A stretch of DNA of 64,000 nt. Source: Punica granatum. Its lineage: Eukaryota; Streptophyta; Magnoliopsida; Myrtales; Lythraceae. A program made the position numbers and the translations under genes. Shown here piece after piece: positions 24,978 to 35,603 of the stretch (the stretch's first letter is position 1; each line of letters begins with the position of its first letter). Under the pieces are notes generated by a model, which saw only the letters and a list, made by a program, of their open reading frames with translations, was not told the DNA's origin and made no database searches. Where the stretch lies: positions 24,422,354 to 24,486,353 of the forward strand of contig NC_045132.1 in assembly GCF_007655135.1 (NCBI RefSeq). The letters run 5' to 3'.

Positions 24978-26706
24978 GTGTCAGTCTGAGGATGGGGGGA
25001 CAGGCTGACGGCAGAGTCGCCAATAGGGATTCGGACTGATAGTTGACAGTGGGATTGACCGGTAGATTCCGGGGAATTACCGGCTAGGAGAATACCTATG
25101 CCTTTTGCCAAGTTGCCATCAACAAAATCTAACGTACACTTGGGGACCGACCGAACGTTCTAACCCGATGGGTCAGAATTTGTTAGACAGAACAAACTTT
25201 CCTTTTTGCAGGCCAATTTAATTAATGGCACGGGTCCTCGGGCTCCTTCGATCGCCGAGAAGTTGTTCGGTTGGTGAAGGACGCGTTCGCAGCAGTTGCA
25301 TTGCACCGCCTTAGGTTTTTTGGATGAACGAAAGTTCTACTCGGGAATCAGCTTCCTCGTGTGAGTAAGACTTGTGGATCGCGGGAGCATATCGTTTGTA
25401 GAGATGCTATTCTACATATGGGAATCATGGCACTTTACGAAGTTCGTTAACCGGGTTTAGTTAGAGTCGAATTGAGTGAAATGATTGAGTTGAATGAGCT
25501 AGGATATGAATTATCAAAGTTTGACGATTAAAAAAAAAAACTAACTGAAACTAATTGCTAAACGAAACATGTAAAAGCCAAAACAACATATTCAATAGTT
25601 GTCTGTCCAGTCCTGCCAGTTTACGAGGGAACTAAGATTTTGTAATAAAATATTCATTAAAAAAGAAAAAGAAAACCGGATTTTGTCATAAAATGGAAAT
25701 TTTGCTAATAATATATGTCTCTGACACCAATTGAAGATTGCAGATTGCTTTATATATATATATACCAACATCTTTTATTTAAGGTAATTTTTATATGCTT
25801 TATATACATACCAACAACTTTTTTTTAAGTTAGTTTTTATACATGGACACGGAAGGATAGATATGAATTAGCTAGGAATAAACAAATCGCTGTTGGGTAT
25901 TGATGTTCGAGTTTTTCCATTTCTTTTCTTTTTTTTCTATTTTTTTCATATCTAGGAGGGAAGCGTATGAATTTAGAAAAGGATAATAAAAAAAAAGATG
26001 AAATAATAGGAAGCATTACAAAAATTGGAAAGAAATATGAATCGAATTATAAATTTATAGCTTTTGGACTATTTAAGATTTCGGAGGGAGAAATTTAGCG
26101 TAGTATGCGGGTTTACTCTGGGGAACCTCTTCGTGTGTTTTACTTTTCTTCATGATTCCAAATTTCTTAGAGATCAAAGGAAGCTTCCGTGCTGTTACTC
26201 TCTAATATCCAATTCATTATTGCTACGCAAAAATCTATATCTAGATAAGATAGTATAATCCATGCATGGTCTCTAATAAAAACATTAAAACAAATTATCA
26301 TCATCGTTAATCCCGAAAGATTCATCATTTGCTAATGAAAGAACCACTCGTCATCCAATGATACATGGCTTCGTATGAGATTTCCGAGAATCTAATCCGA
26401 GGTAATCACCGGCTTAATGATTAGCCTCGGCTTGAACTCTGGCCCATCCGGTGTTGCACATATCCTCCCCATGGAGCACTATAAATTAACAATCCCCCAT
26501 TCTATTTCTATATATATACGTCGATTTCTCGGACCAGCCATCGATATTCATCACAAACGGCCCTCTACACCGAACTGGCACGATATATATGCTTTATATA
26601 CACTGTCATGTACACGATAGCATCTCCGGCTACAGGAGGTGTTATGCATTATGTTCACGAAGGAAATAAAAATTCAATTTTATTTTATTTTATTACTATT
26701 ATTACA
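24978..26706. other. Intergenic, no gene seen
   Basis: AT-rich DNA with scattered (AT)n and poly(A/T) tracts. I see no exon structure or transposon ends here. Confidence 0.5.
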
Positions 26707-27140
26707 GTTGGGAATTATAATCTCACGTGATATGAAAAAGATAAAGAACAATCATTTAGTTTATATGAGATTTTGATATCACAATTTATCAGCTTGAGTT
26801 TTTAAGTGAAAACAGGTCCAAACCCGTATAAGCTTAATGGATTTTCAATATTAAATTTCAATGTGCTATCAAAGCTCAGATTACGTGCATGCCCGCCCAT
26901 GTACGTATGCATCCGCACCATGGGAAGCCTAGTATGCCCAAGACCAGCTAGAAAAGAGCGTCTCATGGCAACTACCCTTTTACCCGAGTACGGAAGATGG
27001 GCTCGACGTCAAGGTCAATTGTCGAGGATGAATATTTAAGGACATGTAATAATATGTATGTAAAAATAGACTACATGTTACATGTGAGGGCGAGTGTTGC
27101 GAATTATAATTTCACATAAAAAAAAAGATAAAAGAATAGC
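26707..27140 (+). mobile_element. Remnant of a second copia LTR element
   Basis: GTTGGGAATTATAATCTCAC near 26708 and, after the purine-rich GTGAGGGCGAG, TGTTGCGAATTATAATTTCAC near 27096 look like two starts of the same LTR; the second follows a polypurine tract. The body of the first (GAAAACAGGTCCAAACCC, TATAAGCTTAATGG) has the style of plant copia LTRs. Internal coding sequence is gone. Confidence 0.5.
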
Positions 27141-28634
27141 CGTTGATCTTTGGAAGAGTTGGGAACAGAAGAATCATGTACAATTCGTAAATGGCAGAGA
27201 GAGCGACCAACCAATCAAATTTTCATCGGCCAATTTTCAACTCACGGTCAACGTTTGACTAAGTTAACCATTAATTGCCTCGCAGATGTTCAACTGCATA
27301 TGGCTCCAAACTACCATTCCCGCCGGTGATCCTCACCGTTAATTCAGATTCTGTGCAAAAACCCATTATTCCTTTTTCTTTCCCCTATCTTTATTAATTT
27401 TTAATAAAGAACAAAGATTAATTGATTATTTAATAAGAATAATAAGAAGGATGGACTAAAGGGAATAAGGGCCCACATAAAAGCCAGCCCTCAAGTCCCT
27501 CTCTGCAGATGAATGGGGTTGAAGTGAGCTGAAGTGATTGCAGGCTTGGGCCTGTATCATGTTGTATTTTGCTCTGTGAAATGAAATGTAGTAGACTGTC
27601 TAATCTAATGTCCTTGCTCATGTAAAGGTGGGAAAATATGAGAGGCAAACCGACGTAGGGGATAAATTCTACTCTCAATCAATAAGTTGAGAACATCTAA
27701 AAATAGCTATAAACTATTGAATGATATCTAACGATCTCATTGAACACAGTTCATAGTTACCTAACAGTTATAATATTAAATATTCATATCTAAGAGTTGT
27801 CGGTCCATCACCGTAAGAATGCACTAGTATTCACATGGAATGATGAAATCGATGCATGCTTGGTCGATGTACCACCATTAGAAATATTGATAAATATTTA
27901 CATTTACTCCTTGGACAGACCATCCTTGCCGTGGCCAGGCCTTGACCTCCTAAGTTCACGGCTCAACCTTGCCTGACACAACTTGGACTCAGAGGAATGG
28001 ATCTGATCTTTTTAACTCAAGCCTAGGTCAAGCACAATTGGCCGGCGACAGACTAGGCTGAGTTTGGCTTGTATGGTTCAACCCAGGTTATACTTAACCA
28101 AGGTAAACATGAGCCAAGCAGATTCGACTTGGTTCGATCTAAAGCAAAAGCCGACTTCAGTCACCTAACCTTGGCTCGAGCAACTCACCTCGAACATATA
28201 GTGGGTGTCATTACCTAGCTCAGACAAAAAGCAGCTAGGTCGGATTCGACCTGGGTGCTGGAGGGCACCGGCCTGTTTGCAAGAGGAACTAGAGAAGTTT
28301 GGAAGGAAGCTTTGCATCCAGTTCCTAGTTCAGAATAGAGTCCCAAATATATATATATATATATATATATGAAAGACTTCTGTTATCAGAGACTCAGAAG
28401 ATACACCAACATGCAATAATTTGAACATATGATACACATCGAATTCCCACATCCCACATATCGCTGATCATCAATCAATGCAACAAAAGAACAGGCATAT
28501 ACTAAACGATATCTCCCCAAGAATCCGAATCCTTAGACTACAGGCATAAACAAGAAGAGACACAAAAACTTTTCCCATCGGTTATCAAAGAATCAGCAGA
28601 GGTATCTCTATCTCTATCTCCAACCAATAATTAC
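27141..28634. other. Intergenic; includes O-fucosyltransferase 3' side
   Basis: No gene. Part 27950-28260 is rich in GGCTC/GAGCC motifs like the subterminal repeats of some plant DNA transposons. An (AT)n run is at 28346-28371. The last 150 bp is the probable 3' UTR of the next gene. Confidence 0.5.
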
Positions 28635-30359
28635 TTAGCAGGTATTGATGCCATCCTTGCAATCTCTTGTCAAGTTATAGAATGTCTCCACCCTCGTCTT
28701 TGCCCTATAGAGAACCTCCGTGTCCACAGCGACTCTCATATACCCATCAAATTCCACAGGCCGTCCATTATTTAGAGCTGTCGTCTCATTGTACCAATCG
28801 CTCGTGTTCCCCCACAATTCCTTATAATCGTTGAGCAAGTGAACCTTATACTGAGACCTCAGCTTGTCGAAGTAATTGTAGAAGGGCTCATTGGTGGCGA
28901 TGTACAGATTCCTCCAAGGCTGAATTGCCCCTTTGAGTTTCTCAAGAATTGCATCAGGGGAGGTATCGGAGTCCAGGTGGGGCCACAGCTCCTTGTTCCG
29001 AGCCTTCTCTCCCCGAACCACATGGACTGCATCGAAGTCCCAGTCCATTCTCCCGCTTATTTCAGACACTATGTTCATCAGCCTCTTGGACTTCCACAGA
29101 GCCCGCCATGGCCTTTTGATAAAATTCCCAGCTTGGCCCTCGCAGACTCGGTACCAGTAGTTGTTGGGCTCGGGGCCATCAAATTGCCTCCATATGATTG
29201 TGCTCTTGTCCTTCTTGAGCTGCATCGAAGTAGTCTTGTAGGACGGGACCTTCCTCAGAGGGATCTTCTTCTTGTGAGTCCGGTCCCACTTCTTCCAGTC
29301 TCTCAAGAACTCGCCCTCCTCCACGATCGAAGCAACCTCCTTCAAGTGCTCGAAATCGAAATAAAACCGGAAGTCTTTCCCCTCCTCGTCCTTATTGCTT
29401 GGGTTATAAGTCGCAGCCAAGCAAATGTTCAAGTCCATCACGAACGTCCGGTTCAAGAACATAGCCTCCCCAAGCCCGCATAAGAAACTCCACATATAAT
29501 GGTTCATACCCTTACAGTAGTCCCCTCCCCGAGAATAGTACAAGTACTTGCCCTTCCTAAAACTCGAATCAGATCCCAAAGTTGGGATCGTATCATTGAT
29601 CTGATCATCCTTGCTAACAGGAGGTGAAACTTTTCTATTATTTCCCCCCTTCTTTGCGGCATTAGGTCGACTGCCGATCCAAGCCCGACGGGCATTAACA
29701 CCCGAATGCCAGCCTCCGGGGTGGACCACCTTATAGTTGCAATCCTCTTTGACACGGATCTTAAACCTCCTGTAATCCCTATACTTCCTCCAAGACCTCT
29801 CCCTCTTGTTCCTAAACCTCCACATAACATCGCACTCATTGGGTTTCGACCCATTAACTGGTGTCTGGTAATCAAGAAACACAATTGACTTAAAAGCTCG
29901 AAGATTGAACCTTTCGATTGCAATCAGCACCCGCGGGTCCGAGCAATTAATCGCCTTTCCCGCCAGCCCATCACAGGCCGGGGCAGCAGGACCTGATTTA
30001 ACGGTCGAGTTTTCGATTTTCTCCTCGGCCTTCTCGATCACAGCCTCGGTGATGGCCGGGGCAGCTGCAGCTGCAGCAGCAGCCTTAGGGGGGAGAACAG
30101 GGGGGCCTGCCGAGCTCGCCAAGTCCTCGCCGGTCCGGAGAATCGAGTTGTCGTTTTTGAAGGTGGCATTGCCGTTTTGGGTGAAGAGCTTGGCGAGGGC
30201 AGGAGCGGAATCGAGCCACGGATCTGGGGGCTGGTAGGTGACGGCGATGGCGGTGAAAATCAAGACCAGGAACACGAACCCCGAGAAGCAGACATTGCTG
30301 ATGACCTTAATCAGATTCTGCCCTATGGGCTGTACTCCTTCCGGGTTCGAATCTTTCAT
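28635..30359 (-). CDS. O-fucosyltransferase-like type II membrane protein
   Basis: 574 residues in one exon. A single membrane segment near residues 25-45 (GFVFLVLIFTAIAVTY) after a short cytosolic tail indicates a Golgi type II protein, followed by an Ala-rich stem and a lumenal domain. The lumenal part carries motifs of a plant family annotated as GDP-fucose protein O-fucosyltransferase-like: KYLYYSRGGDYCKGMNHYMW, RTFVMDLNICLA, HVVRGEKARNKELWPHLD and NLYIATNEPFYNYFD. The HxxRG-type loop would contact GDP-fucose. It resembles Arabidopsis At2g04280/At4g12700, whose acceptor is unknown to me. A seven-alanine tract comes from a GCN repeat near 30060-30085. The gene is complete. Confidence 0.85.
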   Translation of the reverse strand: MKDSNPEGVQPIGQNLIKVISNVCFSGFVFLVLIFTAIAVTYQPPDPWLDSAPALAKLFTQNGNATFKNDNSILRTGEDLASSAGPPVLPPKAAAAAAAAPAITEAVIEKAEEKIENSTVKSGPAAPACDGLAGKAINCSDPRVLIAIERFNLRAFKSIVFLDYQTPVNGSKPNECDVMWRFRNKRERSWRKYRDYRRFKIRVKEDCNYKVVHPGGWHSGVNARRAWIGSRPNAAKKGGNNRKVSPPVSKDDQINDTIPTLGSDSSFRKGKYLYYSRGGDYCKGMNHYMWSFLCGLGEAMFLNRTFVMDLNICLAATYNPSNKDEEGKDFRFYFDFEHLKEVASIVEEGEFLRDWKKWDRTHKKKIPLRKVPSYKTTSMQLKKDKSTIIWRQFDGPEPNNYWYRVCEGQAGNFIKRPWRALWKSKRLMNIVSEISGRMDWDFDAVHVVRGEKARNKELWPHLDSDTSPDAILEKLKGAIQPWRNLYIATNEPFYNYFDKLRSQYKVHLLNDYKELWGNTSDWYNETTALNNGRPVEFDGYMRVAVDTEVLYRAKTRVETFYNLTRDCKDGINTC

Positions 30360-31404
30360 GGGGGTGGGATCTGCTCCGTTCTTGTTCGTTCAAGAAAAGC
30401 CCCGACAGGCAACAAGAGACTAAACGGAGCTCAGCAGCAGAGATTGGGAGATGGGTATTACTCACAGTGGGTGAGGGCCCGTCGAGAAGGGGATGAGACA
30501 AGGATCCGGCGAGACTTCCGGCGAAATCGTGAAGATTCTTCAGCTTCCACCCACTGAGCTTCTTCTTGTTGACACTCTCTAGTTGGAGCGTCAAAAACAA
30601 CTCCCATTTTTCTTTTCTTAATTCATTCTGTCATTTTCGCTTTTGCTTGAAGGAAGATGCAGGGTCTGCACATTAACTTCTAGTGCGCCGGGCGTACATG
30701 AGCCCAGTGCAGTTTATTGGCCAAACCCTCACGCAAACTAGGATTGTGTGTACACCCGGTGTGGGCAATGTTTCACACGGTGTCTGGATCGGGATGCTAG
30801 CGGTCGCTCTGCTGCCTCGTCAGCAGTGTGATGGAAGCTTCTTAATTAAATATCGGTTTCTTTTCATTTTAAGTTAATGATAAAAATAATAATTCTTTAA
30901 TTAATATTAATTTTCAATAAAACCTTTTTTTTCCCAATTGAAGTTCACGAAAATATTTTTCTCTGTTAATACACCACACGTTTCGTAGAGAATTAGGATG
31001 TAAAATCGCCTTACATTTGAAATGGATCGATGGAATTTTTTGCTGTCGGATTTATATGGATAATAGTCGTTCGAATATTATTGAAACACGCAACGCAAAC
31101 GAACATATACGACACTAGGTTGATTAATAAACTTCACACAAAACTAACAATAAATAAAGAAAAATATATAATATCCTAATAAGGGGGGTCGACTGTCGTG
31201 TCGGTTTGGAACTATCAGCTTTCAGTTGGGCTGATAGAGACCACTGAACAGAACCATGAATTGGGCTTTAATAGCGTTTTATATCGAAACTCTTTCAATT
31301 ATAATGGGCCTTTGAAGCTGTATCATAGGAGCTCAGGCATCGGTCTAGTACGATCTGCTATTTCCAATTGCAACGTTCCGGCTCGGCCAGATACCGAATG
31401 ATTT
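30360..31404. other. Intergenic between O-fucosyltransferase and PTC52 genes
   Basis: The first 250 bp is the probable 5' UTR/promoter of the O-fucosyltransferase gene; a donor-like GTGAGTAA on the minus strand near 30464 suggests a short 5' UTR intron. The rest shows no gene. Confidence 0.5.
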
Positions 31405-34064
31405 TCAGCGGAAGGCATGGTCATAGTCGTGGTACCGGAATTTCTTGTAGATGAAATGAGCCAACCACCTTGACGCTGCGAAACATAGCACTGCCATTAC
31501 GAGGACTGTGTTTCTCCTAATTGCTGAGGCGGCACTCTGCTTGGTCGCAGCAAGAATCCCAAGCAAAGCAACGGAAGCTATCTGCAGCGCAACCTCGAGC
31601 GCGTTGAGGCCCTTGTATGCAGTATTGCAGCTGCTGCAGTTCACCACATGGGACCAGTACCTGCAGTGAAACAGTAGCATCACTGCAAGTGAATATACAA
31701 CATTTGCAGGAATTTTGAAATGCCTGAAGTTCGTCAAGTGAGATTTTCCCGAAATATTACGAATGCAGACAGGTGGACAGATAATGTGCTTTCAAGCAAG
31801 AAACCACACTTTCACTTCACGCAATGGAAGTCGAGCTCAACGAGTAATGGTGGAAGAGTTACCTGTCCATCAGCCGCTCTCGTGGAGGAGTAGGGGGAAG
31901 TGCCCCACTGAACTTGCCTCTCCAATCGACTTGACCACCAGCATACTTGTTTAACCATTTTCTGAAGCCAACCACGAGAGCGTCTGATTTTGTAGGTACG
32001 AAACATGCCTTCTGCCAATTGGAAGACCCGACCTCCATTATCTTGTGTTCCTGTATAGGAAGAGAAGAGATGAGAATAAGCCTGAAGTTCTTCTTCCTGT
32101 CCGATTCCAAATTCCAGCGACTAGTTGAGTTATCTTACTTGGGAAGAATCAGCTCATAAATAGAAAAAAGACACTACAATAATACATCGATTGGTTCTAG
32201 CCATATTACTAAATACCATAGCTTGCGAGATACCGCACAAACATTTTCACGATAGAAAATCACCTCAACATGAAGAAGATATAAATCTGAATCCAGGATC
32301 AGGTTTTGTCCGATGTGGAAAATCCACCGAGGAACAACACGATCCATCCAGACCCCAAAATTTCTCGGGAAAACCCATATCAACCTGCTCTTTCCAGGGC
32401 TAACAGGGATACAGATGAAAATCAAAGCCAATTTCCGGTTTGGTCCCAAAGGTGATGATGGTGCCTGCATTGGCCAGAGTAGTAGTGTGAATGAACGTAA
32501 GAGTTTTAACAAAACTCAGATTGTCCACAATCAATTATCCTAATGCTTTACCTTTTGCATCTCGGCTGATGATGCTGACCCATTACCAGGATCTATGAAA
32601 GGATCAGAATTGGCATAGAATATACAAGGGGGAAGAAACCTGCTGGTTCCCCATTCCTGCTTAGCTACAAAACCGTTTATGTCCAACTTTTTGATGCTTA
32701 ATTCAAGTGGCCTTCCTCCTTCTCTATCGACTTTCTCTGTGAAAAACAGCACAAAAGCTTCACATGAATTACACAGGTCTTAGATATTGCAACGTGAACT
32801 GACAAGATGCTGATAAGTTTCTTATCTTTTTCTGGGTGTTTGGCCTCCCATTATCCCGTGGTGTGCATAAGGTACGTGGGCAGGATCCATGAGGTTTTCA
32901 ATCAACACCTCGTACCTGAAGATGTATGATTCAGGTTATACTCGTGAACACAAAATTCAAGCACGCAAAGCCTATATCCAAGCATAAATATTGAACTCTA
33001 AAAGCATGTGACATAATTCCTCAAACTTCACAAAAAATGGCAACTTCCCTGGCATTATTGTCACGAGTATCATTCATATTAAATTTAACTTTAAAACAAG
33101 CAATTCCGAAGTCGGACGACAACAATGGTTGGTGAGAAAGTTTCTTCATACCCATAAGGGATGTCTCTATTTCCCATTGCCTTGGTGAACGACGGGTCCT
33201 CCAGTTCCTTGATAGATGGGGGCTTCTTCTTCGTGATGATATCTTTGTACTGCGGGTCCGAATTAGGCCAAAACCAAACAATGTCATGCTGCACGGTGCT
33301 CGGATAGACGGCAACACAAGCTTGCTTGAATGTATGAACCTGCACAGTTACAAAAGTTACGAATTTATTAGGCAAAAGCTAACGCAATTTGCTGAAGATA
33401 GATTAGAATTTTGACTAATCCATCGGCCATCGGAAATTCTTAGAAACCGAATGCCATTGTACTCAGTTTTCGATCCGATCGGCTAGCAGGCAAATGATGC
33501 AACTATCCTGGAAATATCACGATGATAAAGCCAGCAATATATGCAAGAGTTTGATTTGATCACCGGAGGGCCATCGCGGGGAGCCTGAGGGATGAGCTTG
33601 CAGTCGCCGGAGCCGTCGAAGCACCAGCCGTGGTAGACGCACTGCAGCCTGCCCCACTGGTCTATCCTGCCCTCCGACAGCGGGGCGAGGCGGTGGGAGC
33701 ACCTGTCATCCATGACCTTCCATGCGGCCTCGTTGCGGTCCCACCACACAACGACGTCAATGCCCAGCACCCGCTTCGCGTGGGGCCGCCGCTTGTCGAG
33801 GTCGCAGACCGGCATGACCGGGTACCACTGCGCGTACCAGTCGAACTTCTCGGCATCCCTGGATGTCTCCAGCTCCGGAGCTGGAGGGGATGTCTCAATG
33901 GCGGAGGATGAGAGAGCAGTGCAGAGCCTGGACGGCTTGGGGGCTGGTCGGGTGGGTCTGAGGGAAGGGAAGGAGGGGAGAGTCAGTTGGGTAATTTGGT
34001 GGCGGGTTGTTTGCGGGTGGAGGTGGTGAAGAGAAGGAGAGAAGGAAGCTCTGAGAGCTTCCAT
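31405..34064 (-). CDS. PTC52: Rieske oxygenase PTC52 / ACD1-like, plastid
   Basis: Chloroplast envelope Rieske mononuclear iron oxygenase of the PAO/TIC55/PTC52 group; PTC52 has been linked to protochlorophyllide a oxygenation. Exons: 34064-33564, 33339-33152, 32915-32827, 32736-32552, 32464-32264, 32050-31863, 31660-31405; 535 residues. Transit peptide about 1-55. Rieske ligands C122-x-H124 and C142-x2-H145 ([14 protein letters not shown]). Mononuclear iron motif [14 protein letters not shown] in exon 3. The C-terminus holds the conserved CxxC ([10 protein letters not shown]) and two membrane helices ending in [27 protein letters not shown] and [17 protein letters not shown] favour PTC52 over PAO. 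Intron 3 lacks a GT donor (see findings). A short (AG)n run lies upstream at 34119-34138. Confidence 0.92.
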
Positions 34065-34139
34065 GGCTGGTGACGGACTGGTAGTCTCGTCGGTCTTTAG
34101 AGATCAGAGCACGGAGCGAAAGAGAGAGAGAGAGAGAGC

Positions 34140-34848
34140 AATGGGCGGGTGACGTGCATGTCCAAACTCCAAAGCTTTGGAGCAGACGGATCGAAGCAAA
34201 GATGAAACCTGAGGCCACGGTTTTTTCAGAGATTATTATTATTTTAATTAATTTGTTATTTTCATGGATGTGTATTAATAATAATAACACTAACAATAAA
34301 AATAATAATATGATGATTTATTTGGAATTAGGAAGCTTGAGATAATGTGTTTGCATGGCTTCAATTAATTTGAAAATAAAATAAATTTTTTGTGAATCCG
34401 AAATGATATTTATTGCGTCTCGTCAATTTTTATCAGTGAGAATATATTCTCCTCCAATTAATCCTTATTCCAACACAGTTTTAATTATAGAGCAAATATT
34501 TTATAAGTATTATTCATATACTTAAATATGAAACTCTCAATTAAGATATATGAATGTGGAAAACTGACCTCACTATAGGCTCACATTCTCACTTATAAGC
34601 ATTATGATTAGTTCTTACTCATCTATGCACACACTTTCAGTGGTTTTCAACACCGTAATTGCTAATGAATGTCATTGTACGGCGCAATTCCCACTGCACC
34701 ATCATCTTTTCTTTTTTTTGGTGAATAAAATATTAGGTCGGGTTATTAGCCCTCTGTGGTTGCCCCAACGAAAGGAGTCTAACTGCCACGAAATGTTCCT
34801 TTCGCCATAGCTCGCTGAGACTTTAGCCCAATTTGGTCACTGCAGCCC
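34140..34848. other. Intergenic upstream of PTC52
   Basis: AT-rich, no gene seen. Confidence 0.5.
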
Positions 34849-35022
34849 CACCAACACAGTAGTGAATTATGTTCAAAGTTCACTGAATTAAGCATTATGA
34901 GCCGACCACTACCATCTCATAATACACTCACATAGTGGCGAGCTCTACGTCTTCAGTGAGGTTCGAAATCGTGATGTTCAAATAGAGTGCTTGATACTTA
35001 ATCACTAGACCACCGTGTTGGT
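34849..35022 (-). mobile_element. SINE-like element with inverted ends
   Basis: Ends are CCACCAACAC on the plus strand at about 34849 and its complement GTGTTGGTGG at about 35012. Read on the minus strand, the interior begins tRNA-like: GTGGTCTAGTGATTAAG (box A-like) and GATTTCGAACCTC (box B-like). I see no clear target duplication. It could be a SINE that acquired inverted ends or a short DNA transposon. Confidence 0.5.
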
Positions 35023-35603
35023 GGTTACGCCATCATCTTTTCAGTTGTTTGTGATTATATTTTTATTTTATTTCATTTTTTGCGCTATTTTGGTATCTGT
35101 AATTTTAGAACAAAAAATATATTATGGGCCTGTAGGCCCATGAGGCCCACGAATGTAACAAAAAGAGATCCATCCATCTCCAAGAAGAAGCCATTCCTTT
35201 GTACTGAAAACATAACTTGAAGAACTGAGAAAAGTTCATAACGATGACATTTCTATTTCAATGTACAAGTGAAATCAATTTCCAAGGACAAAAGGAGGGA
35301 AAAAAAAAGTTTTCTTTGATTGAAATGAAAATAATGGCAAAGAACTACTGAAGAAAAAAATAATGGCAAAAAATTCCTATCTGCAGTCTTTCCCATGTTT
35401 CGTTGTCATATTCTTGTCGTAAAAAATCGAATCCACCTATAATCTTCTTTTGCTGTATTCACATGAAAGAATCAATAAACCAATTTTTGATCTATGAAGT
35501 TAACCGCTAGACTGCTGATGTTAATGGATTGCTCTTCAGCATATTCGGGTTTAGAGAATGCTCCTTCCGACAGGCCTAGGGCTGTTGCCAGTTTCTGTTT
35601 TCA

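Noticed and set aside
28839..29483. 214-codon open frame on the plus strand
   Set aside because: It is the shadow of the O-fucosyltransferase-like gene on the other strand and has no known motifs.
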